From an uncultured Lachnospiraceae bacterium (GTDB lineage: Bacteria; Bacillota; Clostridia; Lachnospirales; Lachnospiraceae): a stretch of DNA of 64,000 bases. The position numbers and the translations under genes are program-made. Numbering within the stretch: the first letter of the stretch is position 1; the number at the start of each line of letters is the position of its first letter. This document shows positions 1 to 8,567 of this stretch, piece by piece. The DNA is taken from the NCBI GenBank assembly GCA_910589075.1, contig CAJUSK010000026.1:47096-111095 (forward strand). Direction: 5' to 3'. The notes under the pieces are model-generated. The model searched no databases, was not told the origin of the DNA, and saw nothing but the letters and a program-made list of their open reading frames with translations.

Positions 1-963
1 AAAGCAAAAGAACTGGCTGCCCCTCTGAATACAGACGTAACGGCAGTCCTGATCGGCTCCGATGTAAAGGGCCTTGCAGATTCTCTGGCAGAGTATGGCG
101 CTGATAAAGTAATCGTTGTGGATGATCCGGAACTGAAAGATTACAGAACAGAACCTTATGCACATGCACTTGCCTGCGTTATTAATAAATACAAACCTGA
201 AATTGTGCTGGTAGGCGCTACTGCAATCGGCAGGGATCTGGGACCTACGGTATCCGCAAGAGTGGCTACCGGTCTGACAGCAGACTGTACCGTACTGGAA
301 ATCGGTGATTTCCCGCTGGTAGCAGTTCCCGGCAAGGAAGACGAGCAGAAGCACAATCAGTTACTGATGACCCGTCCTGCATTTGGCGGTAACACCATTG
401 CTACGATTGCATGCCCGAACAACCGTCCTCAGATGGCTACTGTACGTCCTGGCGTTATGCAGAAAATCGAGCCTATCAAAGGTGCAAAAGCCAATATTGA
501 AGAGTACAATCCCGGATTTACCCCGGACAAGAGATATGTGACCATTAAAGAAGTGGTAAAGGCTGTTTCCAATACCGTGGATATTATGGACGCTAAGATC
601 CTCGTATCCGGCGGACGTGGCGTAGGCTCTCCGGATAACTTTAAGATTCTGGAAGATCTGGCTGCAGTACTGGGCGGCACTGTAAGCTGCTCCCGTGCGG
701 TAGTAGATTCCGGCTGGAAACCGAAAGATCTGCAGGTAGGACAGACCGGTAAAACCGTTCGTCCGAACGTATATTTTGCAATCGGTATTTCCGGTGCGAT
801 TCAGCATGTGGCAGGTATGGAAGAGTCCGATATCATCGTTGCTATCAATAAAGATGAAGATGCTCCGATCTTTGATGTGGCAGATTACGGTATCGTAGGC
901 GATCTGAACAAGATCGTTCCTGCTCTGACAGAGAGCCTGAAGGCAGAACTTGCTGCAAAATAA
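1..963 (+). CDS. etfA: Electron transfer flavoprotein alpha subunit (5' truncated by window edge)
   Basis: The reading frame is open from base 1, so the N-terminus lies outside the window; 320 residues remain. EtfA carries the FAD of the EtfAB heterodimer that moves electrons between acyl-CoA dehydrogenases and other carriers in the cytoplasm. The C-terminal FAD-binding half is clear: VSGGRGVGS, then SRAVVDSGW, QVGQTGKTV and FAIGISGAIQH, the standard EtfA signature. In Clostridia etfBA usually follows butyryl-CoA dehydrogenase, but that part is not visible here. The stop is followed about 105 bases later by a strong terminator, so this is the last gene of its operon. Confidence 0.96.
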   Translation, partial: KAKELAAPLNTDVTAVLIGSDVKGLADSLAEYGADKVIVVDDPELKDYRTEPYAHALACVINKYKPEIVLVGATAIGRDLGPTVSARVATGLTADCTVLEIGDFPLVAVPGKEDEQKHNQLLMTRPAFGGNTIATIACPNNRPQMATVRPGVMQKIEPIKGAKANIEEYNPGFTPDKRYVTIKEVVKAVSNTVDIMDAKILVSGGRGVGSPDNFKILEDLAAVLGGTVSCSRAVVDSGWKPKDLQVGQTGKTVRPNVYFAIGISGAIQHVAGMEESDIIVAINKDEDAPIFDVADYGIVGDLNKIVPALTESLKAELAAK

Positions 964-1069
964 GCTCAGATTCACATAACATACAATGGAAATCCGCTGT
1001 TGGAGGAAAACCCATTGTGCTGACAATGGAAAGCAGGATACATGCGCTTTCTGTTGACATATGAAAGAT

Positions 1070-1105
1070 GACCGGATTTTATAAATCAAAATCCGGTCAT
1101 TTTTT
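1070..1105 (+). terminator. Intrinsic terminator after etfA
   Basis: An 11-bp perfect stem (GACCGGATTTT / AAAATCCGGTC) with a 7-nt loop is followed by a run of T. It also lies just beyond the 3' end of the minus-strand RNA-repair pair, whose stop is at 1131, and could serve both sides. Confidence 0.9.
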
Positions 1106-1130
1106 ATATGTTTGTGTGCTGCTTGTTTTC

Positions 1131-2264
1131 CTACGTCTGTTCTTTACATAAGATTGTTACTTTTTCGGCCTCCCAGGGTTCTGGCGGTTCCAGTTTTCGG
1201 ATCATTTCTTCCAGCGCTTTGTCGGGAATGTATCGTGTCCTGATTTGGTTTCGTTCCAACAGTTCGTGGTAGGGAACTTCCAGATAGTAAATATGGACAC
1301 GGGCCTTATAATCGGAAAAGAGAGTAATCAGTTTTTTTCTGGTCTCCCGCAGAAGGTTGGTGGCATTCCAGATAAAAGGCTGCCTGTCTCTGAGGAAAAC
1401 GCGCGCCTGATTCAGCGCTGCCTGGACTACCTTACCGGAGCTTTTGGTGGGTGGTATTTTCATTGTTTCCCGCAGGGCGTCCAGAGAAATAACCGGAAGC
1501 TGCGGTCTGTTTTTTTCTATCCAGGTATCTTTCCCCGCCAGCGGCAGACCGGCCATCACAATGACATCAAAACAGGTGTCATTGTACAGTTGGGCGCCAT
1601 GCCACATATCCTGTCTGTGAAAAAACTGAAACCGTGTATATGCATCCGAAAATGTCCAGGCGTTATCCCAGACGCCCAGTTCCTTTGCATACTCTGCAAA
1701 CAGTTCCACCTGTTGTGCCAGCTCTTTTGTGTCTTTGGCGATGCGTCCCAGTACATCCGCATGGGAGAGCAGATACAGAAGACGAAGTGGGATGGTTTCG
1801 GAAGCGCGAAGCAATTCAAAATCCGGACGCTCTTTCGTCCAGAACCATACCGGCAGTCCATGATACCGGATCAGCTTTGCAACGGTTTCTCTTTGCCGGA
1901 AGGTAAGACCAAACCGCTGCGCTTCCCGATAAGCCAGACAGCGGAATATTTTTTCTCCCAGCAGGGTGTGCCTGGGAGAAACCCAGACACCATCCTCCTG
2001 CTTAGTACAGACAGATTTCCCGATATCATGAAACGCAGCCGCCAGAAATAAAAGCGTTTGTTCATCGGAAGGAAGGAACTGCCATAAGGCAGACTCTGTG
2101 AGTCTCTGGCAGACCATTTCCGTATGTTGGTACACGTCGCCTTCCCCGTGATATTCCGGATTTTGGGGAATTTGTTTCAGGGCAGACAGTTCCGGATACT
2201 GTTTTGCCAGCCAGGACAGAGAAAAACCGTTATCTGACATTTCATCACAGATATTACAGTGCAT
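1131..2264 (-). CDS. HD-domain phosphoesterase fused to polynucleotide 5'-kinase (HD-Pnk type RNA end-healing enzyme)
   Basis: 377 residues. The N-terminal half is an HD-superfamily metal phosphohydrolase: His47, the His79-Asp80 pair in AAAFHDIGK, His99, His135 and Asp170 are the expected metal ligands. The C-terminal half is a P-loop kinase with Walker A AGLPLAGKD at about 238-246. This order matches the HD-Pnk family, in which the HD domain removes 2',3'-cyclic phosphate or 2'-phosphate ends and the kinase phosphorylates 5'-OH ends, preparing broken RNA for ligation. Its start overlaps the end of the upstream RNA ligase gene by 11 bases, implying translational coupling. The family assignment rests on motif order; tRNA or other RNA substrates are unknown. 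Confidence 0.85.
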   Translation of the reverse strand: MHCNICDEMSDNGFSLSWLAKQYPELSALKQIPQNPEYHGEGDVYQHTEMVCQRLTESALWQFLPSDEQTLLFLAAAFHDIGKSVCTKQEDGVWVSPRHTLLGEKIFRCLAYREAQRFGLTFRQRETVAKLIRYHGLPVWFWTKERPDFELLRASETIPLRLLYLLSHADVLGRIAKDTKELAQQVELFAEYAKELGVWDNAWTFSDAYTRFQFFHRQDMWHGAQLYNDTCFDVIVMAGLPLAGKDTWIEKNRPQLPVISLDALRETMKIPPTKSSGKVVQAALNQARVFLRDRQPFIWNATNLLRETRKKLITLFSDYKARVHIYYLEVPYHELLERNQIRTRYIPDKALEEMIRKLEPPEPWEAEKVTILCKEQT

Positions 2265-3072
2265 TATAGTCCGCCTCCTCCCTCATGGAGAACAGATCCA
2301 CACCTTCTGCCAGACGATTTGCGATTATGGGACGGTTCACCCAGTGGCTTTCGGAGTCAAGGATGACGCTGAGGAAGGAACTCCGCACAAATTTCAATCG
2401 ATCCGTCACATAATCCCCATCTTCCACCTTTATATAAATCCCTTCCATCGTACCTGTCAGATCCGTCTGCCGGAGCGCTGTTTCGGGATTTACGCCACTT
2501 TTTTTGCACTGCATCTGAAAATTCTCACCTGCTGTATTTGAAATAAACTGGCTTGGCCCGATCCACTGTTCAATTTCCTCCGTATTTTCAAAATAACCCT
2601 CCGTCAGTACACGAACCGACCGGATAAAGGAAGATTCCTGTAAGAACTCCCTGCGCCTGCGGGTGGAAAAAAAGACACCCTCTTTTTTATCAAATACATC
2701 AAATTCCATGAAATAATGAGGCAGTCTGTCATAAAAGACAGTATGTTTTGCATACAACCACTCTCCATATAAAACATACCTGTCTCCCAACAGACGCCAT
2801 AACCTGTCTTCAAAACATCCTGCCCATACTTTAAACAAGTCAAACTGCCGTTCTCCATAACCTCCATTTAAGAAATGTCCCCGGCTCTGAAGATACATAG
2901 TTCTGCCGCTGCTAAAACCAATGCCGCAATTCGCGCCGTCCACTTTTTCTTCCAACACCAGATACTTTCCTGTTATCTGAGAAAAGTCAACACTCTTTAA
3001 ATCCTCGTCCCCTGCCTGTTTCATAGAGCCTTTCAGATGGCGGGTCCGGGGATATTTATAAATTCGTTCCAT
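2254..3072 (-). CDS. RNA ligase (nucleotidyltransferase, KxDG motif)
   Basis: 272 residues from the ATG at 3072, which has GGAGG seven bases upstream; an upstream in-frame start at 3141 would add a hydrophobic stretch with no ribosome site, so it was not used. The lysine of KVDGANCGIGF (Lys43) is the expected adenylated residue of covalent nucleotidyltransferases. LYGEWLYAKH, EFDVFDK and EGIYIKVEDG fit later motifs III, IIIa and IV, and LKFVR fits motif V. ATP-dependent RNA ligases of this size reseal nicked or broken RNA. Together with the overlapping HD-Pnk gene this forms a complete two-gene repair cassette for healing and sealing. Which RNA it repairs cannot be told. Confidence 0.85.
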   Translation of the reverse strand: MERIYKYPRTRHLKGSMKQAGDEDLKSVDFSQITGKYLVLEEKVDGANCGIGFSSGRTMYLQSRGHFLNGGYGERQFDLFKVWAGCFEDRLWRLLGDRYVLYGEWLYAKHTVFYDRLPHYFMEFDVFDKKEGVFFSTRRRREFLQESSFIRSVRVLTEGYFENTEEIEQWIGPSQFISNTAGENFQMQCKKSGVNPETALRQTDLTGTMEGIYIKVEDGDYVTDRLKFVRSSFLSVILDSESHWVNRPIIANRLAEGVDLFSMREEADYNAL

Positions 3073-3310
3073 ACAAATACCTCCGATGCAAATCAAAAAT
3101 AAAACCCATGCGACTCCACATACCCAAAACAAGGTACACAAAAAACACCAGCCGCAGATGATTCAGCGTCTGCCGTTTTCCTGTATCTGTTATGGGAATC
3201 TGGTATTACATGGGTTCCTCCAATCTGAAATCAACTCTTAACAACATCATATTACTTGAATTGTAAATCACTATAACATAATACACTGCTACATGTCAAT
3301 TTTTTAATAC

Positions 3311-3339
3311 TTGCAGAAACCCCGTTTATACTGTATGAT
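3311..3339 (+). promoter_or_regulatory. Sigma-A type promoter for the nucleoside importer operon
   Basis: TTGCAG at 3311-3316 and TATGAT at 3334-3339 are separated by 17 bases; the ATG lies about 38 bases beyond. The rest of the 304-base gap back to the divergent RNA ligase gene is AT-rich and shows nothing else I can name. Confidence 0.7.
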
Positions 3340-3376
3340 GATAAGGAAAATAGTGAAATTGCACAGGAGGTAATTT

Positions 3377-4546
3377 ATGAAAAGCAAAATTTTAAGCGCA
3401 TTGTTATGTGTAAGCATGGTTGCGGTTATGCTGACAGGCTGTGGCAGCAAGGCTGAGGAGTCCGCTCCCACCCCGGGGCCGGATACAGAGAATGCTTCCG
3501 ACGAGGCCGCTCCTTCAGAAGAAAGCGAACAGGTTACAGCATCTGACGCTTCTGCAGACGGCAGCTACGAGCTGGCTCTTGTAACGGATCTTGGTACGAT
3601 TGATGACAAATCTTTCAACCAGGGTGCATGGGAAGGTATGGAGCGGTATGCAAAGGAAAACAATATTTCCTATAAATATTATCAGCCCCAGGAAGGAACC
3701 ACCGATGCTTATATCGAAACGATCGGACTTGCTATCGAAGGCGGTGCAAAACTGGTTGTATGTCCTGGTTTCCTGTTTGAAGAACCGGTTTATATCGTAC
3801 AGGATCAGTATCCCGATGTGAGCTTCATTCTTCTGGACGGTGAACCCCATGATGCAGATTACAATTATAAAACAAACGCAAACGTTATGCCGATCCTGTT
3901 CCAGGAAGATCAGGCAGGTTATCTGGCCGGCTATGCATGTGTAAAAGATGGCTATACAAAGCTGGGCTTCATGGGCGGTATGGCAGTGCCGGCAGTTATC
4001 CGTTATGGTTATGGATTCGTACAGGGCGCTGATGCGGCTGCAAATGAGATGGGCGTAGATGTTGAGATTATGTACAATTATACAGGTGCATTTGCGGCTA
4101 CACCCGAAGCACAGGCAATGGCTGCAAGCTGGTATCAGAATGGTACGGAAGTTGTATTTGGCTGCGGCGGTGCGGTAGGTAACTCCGTTATGGCAGCGGC
4201 AGAAGAAGCGAGTGCAAAAGTGGTAGGTGTTGACGTGGATCAGTCCAGTGAGTCAGATACAGTGATTACTTCTGCCATGAAGGAACTGAGCAATTCCGTA
4301 TATGAAGGCGTTAAGGAATTCTATGCAGGTTCATTCCCTGGCGGCAGCACAAGTGTATTTACAGCAGAGAACGATGGTGTAGGACTTCCTATGGAAACAT
4401 CCAAATTTCAGACATTTGCACAGGCTGACTATGATGCGCTGTTTGCAAAACTGTCAGGCGGCGAAATTACAATCGAGAACGGTACGGAAGACAGCACGAC
4501 AGCAGATCTGACCCTGGCAAAGACAAAAGTTAATTTTGTACAGTAA
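3377..4546 (+). CDS. BMP-family (PnrA-like) nucleoside-binding lipoprotein of an ABC importer
   Basis: 389 residues with a lipoprotein signal peptide: positive MKSK, hydrophobic core, then LTGC with the lipidated Cys at 22. A Ser/Glu/Ala-rich spacer to about residue 60 leads to the binding domain. The segment DLGTIDDKSFNQGAW near the start of the domain is the hallmark of BMP/PnrA/TmpC purine-nucleoside binding proteins. The AGGAGG site is well placed. Downstream come an ATPase and two permeases in the NupNOPQ order of Bacillus subtilis. A weak terminator-like hairpin between this gene and the ATPase probably raises binding protein over the membrane parts. Nucleoside specificity is family-based. 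Confidence 0.9.
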   Translation: MKSKILSALLCVSMVAVMLTGCGSKAEESAPTPGPDTENASDEAAPSEESEQVTASDASADGSYELALVTDLGTIDDKSFNQGAWEGMERYAKENNISYKYYQPQEGTTDAYIETIGLAIEGGAKLVVCPGFLFEEPVYIVQDQYPDVSFILLDGEPHDADYNYKTNANVMPILFQEDQAGYLAGYACVKDGYTKLGFMGGMAVPAVIRYGYGFVQGADAAANEMGVDVEIMYNYTGAFAATPEAQAMAASWYQNGTEVVFGCGGAVGNSVMAAAEEASAKVVGVDVDQSSESDTVITSAMKELSNSVYEGVKEFYAGSFPGGSTSVFTAENDGVGLPMETSKFQTFAQADYDALFAKLSGGEITIENGTEDSTTADLTLAKTKVNFVQ

Positions 4547-4568
4547 TATTGATTGCAGGTTTAAGAAT

Positions 4569-4605
4569 AAAACGGGGTGCCTTTCGGCGCCCTGTTTTGC
4601 TTTTT
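4569..4605 (+). terminator. Hairpin and T-run between binding protein and ATPase genes
   Basis: A 13-bp stem with two G-U wobbles (AAAACGGGGTGCC / GGCGCCCTGTTTT), TTTC loop, then GCTTTTT. As the operon continues downstream it probably acts as a partial terminator that sets stoichiometry. Confidence 0.75.
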
Positions 4606-4661
4606 ATAGTTCTGATTATGATTTGAGGCAGACACATCTGCCTGACACAAGGGGGTAAAGG

Positions 4662-6203
4662 ATGGATTATGTAATTGAAATGCTGAACATCACGAAAGAA
4701 TTTCCCGGAATTATTGCGAATGATGATATTACGCTTCGGGTCAGGCAGGGAGAAATCCATGCGCTTTTGGGGGAAAACGGCGCCGGAAAGTCTACATTGA
4801 TGAGTGTGCTGTTTGGTCTGTATCAGCCGGAAAAAGGTGTTATCAAGGTAAAAGGGAAAGAGACGGCAATTAAAGGTCCGTTAGATGCCAATGCGCTGGG
4901 AATTGGTATGGTGCACCAGCATTTTAAGCTGGTACATAATTTTACTGTGCTGCAGAATATTGTTTTGGGTATGGAGACGGTGAAAGGCGGCATGATCCGG
5001 ATGGCAGAGGCCAGGGAGAAGGTCATGGCGTTGAGTGAAAAGTATAATCTGCTGGTGGATCCGGATGCCCTGATTTCCGATATTACCGTAGGTATGCAAC
5101 AGAGGGTGGAAATCCTGAAAATGCTGTACCGGGATAATGATATACTGATATTTGATGAACCTACGGCTGTTTTGACGCCACAGGAAATAGACGAACTGAT
5201 GCGGATTATGAAAGAACTGGTAGCGGAAGGAAAATCCATTCTGTTCATAACCCATAAATTGAATGAGATTAAAGCGGTGGCGGATCGTTGTACGGTATTG
5301 CGGCGCGGCAGATATATCGGTACGATTGAAGTGGCCGACACGGACAAGGAAACCATGTCGGAGATGATGGTTGGACGGAAGGTTAACCTGACAGTGGAAA
5401 AATCCCAGGCCCGTCCGCAGGAAGTGGTATTGGAAGTAAAAGATGTATGCGTGAAATCCATGCGTGAAGGACATACGCAGAATGTGGTGGACCATGTAAG
5501 TTTCCAGGTTCGCAAAGGTGAGATTGTCTGCATTGCCGGAATCGACGGCAACGGCCAGACGGAACTGGTGCAGGCTATTACCGGGCTGGGCAGCATGAGC
5601 CAGGGAAGTATTTTTGTAAATGGCGAGGATATGACCCATAAATCCATTCGTTATAAAAATACCCACGGCATGTCCCATATTCCGGAGGACCGCCATAAAC
5701 ATGGGTTGGTGCTGGAATATAATCTGGCGTATAATCTGGTTTTACAGCAATATTTTGAACCTGCTTTCAGTAAGAGAGGATTTCTCAAAAAGGATAAAAT
5801 GAACGAATATGCGGATATGCTTATAGAGAAATACGATATCCGCAGCGGCCAGGGAAAAGAAACCATTACACGCAGTATGTCAGGTGGTAATCAGCAGAAA
5901 GCCATTGTGGCCAGAGAGGTAATGAAGAATCCGGATATTCTGCTGGCGGTACAGCCCACGAGAGGACTGGATGTGGGCGCCATCGCTTATATTCATGAAC
6001 AGCTTGTGGCCCAGAGGGATTCCGGAAGCGCGATTCTGCTTGTCTCTCTCGAACTGGATGAAGTCATGAATTTAAGCGACCGGATTCTGGTGATTTTTGA
6101 AGGCGCCATTGTGGCGGATTTGAATCCCAGGGAGACAACGGTACAGGAACTGGGTCTGTATATGGCTGGTTCCAGGAGAAAGGAGGCAGAGAAAAATGCG
6201 TAA
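4662..6203 (+). CDS. nupO: Nucleoside ABC transporter ATPase (NupO/YufO-like, double NBD)
   Basis: 513 residues with two tandem ATP-binding domains, as in sugar/nucleoside importers. NBD1 has Walker A GENGAGKST at about 39-47 and Walker B ILIFDEPTAVL. NBD2 starts near residue 250, has the degenerate loop GIDGNGQTEL instead of a normal Walker A, and the signature MSGGNQQKAIVAREV. This pattern of a modified second P-loop is typical for the RbsA/MglA/NupO type. The gene overlaps the first permease by eight bases. It energises import of the ligand carried by the BMP lipoprotein. Nucleoside rather than sugar is chosen because of the BMP protein. Confidence 0.9.
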   Translation: MDYVIEMLNITKEFPGIIANDDITLRVRQGEIHALLGENGAGKSTLMSVLFGLYQPEKGVIKVKGKETAIKGPLDANALGIGMVHQHFKLVHNFTVLQNIVLGMETVKGGMIRMAEAREKVMALSEKYNLLVDPDALISDITVGMQQRVEILKMLYRDNDILIFDEPTAVLTPQEIDELMRIMKELVAEGKSILFITHKLNEIKAVADRCTVLRRGRYIGTIEVADTDKETMSEMMVGRKVNLTVEKSQARPQEVVLEVKDVCVKSMREGHTQNVVDHVSFQVRKGEIVCIAGIDGNGQTELVQAITGLGSMSQGSIFVNGEDMTHKSIRYKNTHGMSHIPEDRHKHGLVLEYNLAYNLVLQQYFEPAFSKRGFLKKDKMNEYADMLIEKYDIRSGQGKETITRSMSGGNQQKAIVAREVMKNPDILLAVQPTRGLDVGAIAYIHEQLVAQRDSGSAILLVSLELDEVMNLSDRILVIFEGAIVADLNPRETTVQELGLYMAGSRRKEAEKNA

Positions 6204-7329
6204 GGGAAAATTTGATTATACAGGTGTGTTTTCTTCTGTCTTTGCCATTATCATCGGGTTGCTGGTAGGGCTTGTCATACTGATGATCTGTAATCCGGGA
6301 CAGGCATTTCCGGGATTTGTTACCATACTAACGGGCGCCTTTACCCATGGTGCAAAGGGTGTAGGGCAGGTATTCTATTATTCCACTACTATTATTCTGA
6401 CCGGGTTGTCCGTAGGATTTGCTTTTAAAACCGGCCTGTTTAATATCGGCGCCAGCGGTCAGTTTATTGCAGGTGGTTTTGGGGCCGTGTATGTAGGCGT
6501 TATGTGTGAAAATCTGGGAAGTATGCACTGGATTGTGGCTTTGGTGGCGGGGATTTGCATGGGCGCCATCTGGGGCGCGGTTCCCGGACTTCTGAAAGCG
6601 TTTTTCAATGTGAATGAAGTAATTTCCGCGATTATGATGAACTACATCGGTATGTATGCGGTGAACTGGTTTGTAAAAAGCTATAAACCCATTTTCAATA
6701 ATCTGCGAAACGAAAGTAAGCCGGTATTGAGCAGTGCCAATATCCCTAAGATGGGATTGGATAAAATTTTTCCGGAATCCAGTATCAACGGTGGTTTTAT
6801 CATAGCGGTATTGGCGGTTATCCTGGTGTACATCGTTCTGGAGAAGACAACGTTTGGGTATGAGCTGAAAGCGGTGGGGTATAACCGGGATGCCAGCCGT
6901 TACGCGGGTATCAATGAGAAAAAGAGTATTATCCTTTCCATGGTGATTGCGGGGGCCATTGCAGGACTGGCAGGAGCCTGTCTGTACCTGGCGGGAACCG
7001 GTAAACACATTGAAATTGTGGATGTCATTGCCGATGAAGGTTTTACCGGAATTTCCGTGGCTTTGCTGGGCTTGTGCCATCCCATTGGTATCCTGTTTTC
7101 GGGTATCTTTATCGCCTATCTGACGGCAGGCGGCTTTTATCTGCAGTTGTTTGAGTTCTCCACAGAAATCATTGATATTATCGTAGCAATCATCATTTAC
7201 TTCAGTGCGTTTGCCCTGATTGTCAGAATTCTGATTCAGAAATTCAGCAAAAAGCAGGAGGACAAGCATGGAGGCGGGCAGACGCCACCTGACGTAAAAG
7301 AGACGCAGAAAGGGGGAAGTAAGGCATGA
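6196..7329 (+). CDS. nupP: Nucleoside ABC transporter permease (NupP/YufP-like)
   Basis: 377 residues, strongly hydrophobic with about eight to ten predicted membrane segments and a charged C-terminal tail. Conserved blocks GLSVGFAFKTGLFNIGASGQF and NEVISAIMMNY, and ELKAVGYNRDASRYAGI in a cytoplasmic loop, are those of BPD_transp_2 permeases that pair with NupO-type ATPases. Overlaps neighbours on both sides by 4-8 bases, so the four importer genes are one unit. Confidence 0.9.
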   Translation: MRKGKFDYTGVFSSVFAIIIGLLVGLVILMICNPGQAFPGFVTILTGAFTHGAKGVGQVFYYSTTIILTGLSVGFAFKTGLFNIGASGQFIAGGFGAVYVGVMCENLGSMHWIVALVAGICMGAIWGAVPGLLKAFFNVNEVISAIMMNYIGMYAVNWFVKSYKPIFNNLRNESKPVLSSANIPKMGLDKIFPESSINGGFIIAVLAVILVYIVLEKTTFGYELKAVGYNRDASRYAGINEKKSIILSMVIAGAIAGLAGACLYLAGTGKHIEIVDVIADEGFTGISVALLGLCHPIGILFSGIFIAYLTAGGFYLQLFEFSTEIIDIIVAIIIYFSAFALIVRILIQKFSKKQEDKHGGGQTPPDVKETQKGGSKA

Positions 7330-8279
7330 GTGTAGTATATTTTATTTTTCAGCAGACAATGTTTTTTTCTATTCCTCTTCTGATCGTAGCTCTGGGCGGG
7401 ATGTTTTCGGAGCGCAGCGGCGTTGTAAATATTGCGCTGGAAGGTATTATGACAATGGGTGCGTTTACCAGTATCCTGTTTATCAATCTGACCGGCAAGA
7501 ATATGAGCGGCCAGGGACAGTTGCTGATTGCCATTGTGATTGCCATGAGTACCGGTGTTGTATTTTCACTGTTCCATGCCTATGCAGCCATTAACATGAA
7601 AGCCGACCAGACCATCAGTGGTACGGCTCTGAACATGTTCGCACCGGCGTTTGCGATCTTTGTTGCCCGGATCATTCAGGGAGTACAGCAGATTCAATTT
7701 TCCAATACATTCCGTATTGAATCCGTACCGGTGCTGGGGAGCATTCCTGTCATTGGCGATCTGTTCTTTAAAAATACGTATATCACTACTTATATCGGTA
7801 TCGGTATACTGGTGTTGGCCACTATCGTACTGTACCGCACACGCTTCGGCCTGCGCCTGCGGGCCTGCGGCGAACATCCCCAGGCTGCGGATGCGGCGGG
7901 CGTCAATGTGTATCGTATGCAGTATGCAGGGGTGATTATTTCCGGGGCGTTGGGCGGACTGGGCGGATTGGTATTCGTAGTGCCTACATCCACCAATTTT
8001 AATGCCACTGTTTCCGGCTATGGTTTCCTGGCGCTGGCGGTGTTGATCTTCGGACAGTGGAAACCGGTCCGGATTATGTGGGCCTCCCTGTTCTTCGGTC
8101 TGACCAAGGCCATTGCGGCGGCATATTCGGGCATTCCGTTCTTAAATAATATGGGGATTCCCAGTTACTTATATAAGATGATTCCGTATATTGCCACGTT
8201 GATTGTATTAATTTTTACATCTAAAAATTCCCAGGCACCCAGAGCCAGCGGTGTGCCTTATGACAAGAGTGCAAGATAG
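7326..8279 (+). CDS. nupQ: Nucleoside ABC transporter permease (NupQ/YufQ-like)
   Basis: 317 residues, the second permease of the heterodimer. The motif GGMFSERSGVVNIALEGIMTMG near the N-terminus and the loop LRACGEHPQAADAAGVNV are characteristic of the NupQ side. It starts with an ATGA overlap on the stop of the preceding gene and is followed by a strong terminator, so it closes the importer operon. The importer stands directly upstream of the microcompartment operon on the same strand; a supply of modified nucleosides to that pathway is possible but unproven. Confidence 0.9.
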   Translation: MSVVYFIFQQTMFFSIPLLIVALGGMFSERSGVVNIALEGIMTMGAFTSILFINLTGKNMSGQGQLLIAIVIAMSTGVVFSLFHAYAAINMKADQTISGTALNMFAPAFAIFVARIIQGVQQIQFSNTFRIESVPVLGSIPVIGDLFFKNTYITTYIGIGILVLATIVLYRTRFGLRLRACGEHPQAADAAGVNVYRMQYAGVIISGALGGLGGLVFVVPTSTNFNATVSGYGFLALAVLIFGQWKPVRIMWASLFFGLTKAIAAAYSGIPFLNNMGIPSYLYKMIPYIATLIVLIFTSKNSQAPRASGVPYDKSAR

Positions 8280-8323
8280 AAACAGGGTTCTTGCAATCGC
8301 TTCAAATTGCTTTATTTACCATG

Positions 8324-8370
8324 AATAAAAAGATCCACAGAACAGAACCATCTGCTCTGTGGATTTTTTT
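8324..8370 (+). terminator. Intrinsic terminator of the nucleoside importer operon
   Basis: A stem formed by ATCCACAGAACAG and CTGCTCTGTGGAT with one mismatch is followed by a seven-T run. It separates the importer from the microcompartment operon. Confidence 0.9.
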
Positions 8371-8413
8371 ATTCATGACAATAGGTTTGCCGGCGAAGCC
8401 TGCAATCTATTGT
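8371..8413 (+). repeat. Dispersed 43-nt hairpin repeat, copy 1
   Basis: Begins ATTCATGACAATAG and ends CTATTGT, with GGCGAAGCC in the loop region. It is identical to the copy at 18188-18230 and is one base different from the inverted copy at 16255-16297. It directly abuts the T-run of a terminator. Confidence 0.85.
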
Positions 8414-8474
8414 TGTATGGCAACAGCAAAACGAAGGAAAACAAAAATAAAAACAGGTAATACAAACATATATA

Positions 8475-8502
8475 TTGACAAAACAAAGGTAAATGTTATA
8501 AT
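8475..8502 (+). promoter_or_regulatory. Consensus promoter of the microcompartment operon
   Basis: TTGACA at 8475-8480 and TATAAT at 8497-8502 with 16-base spacing: a perfect match to both sigma-A hexamers. The first gene starts 66 bases beyond. No operator-like palindrome stands out between the promoter and the start, so control may be by a roadblock or activator site not evident by eye. Confidence 0.85.
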
Positions 8503-8567
8503 TTTAATCAGGAAATGACGAAAAAATACATGGAAAAGAAAGAAAAACAAAAAGAAAGGGTGAAAAA

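Noticed and set aside
361..1089. Minus-strand frame opposite etfA
   Set aside because: Shadow of a well-conserved gene, composition rich in Cys, His, Ser and no ribosome site.
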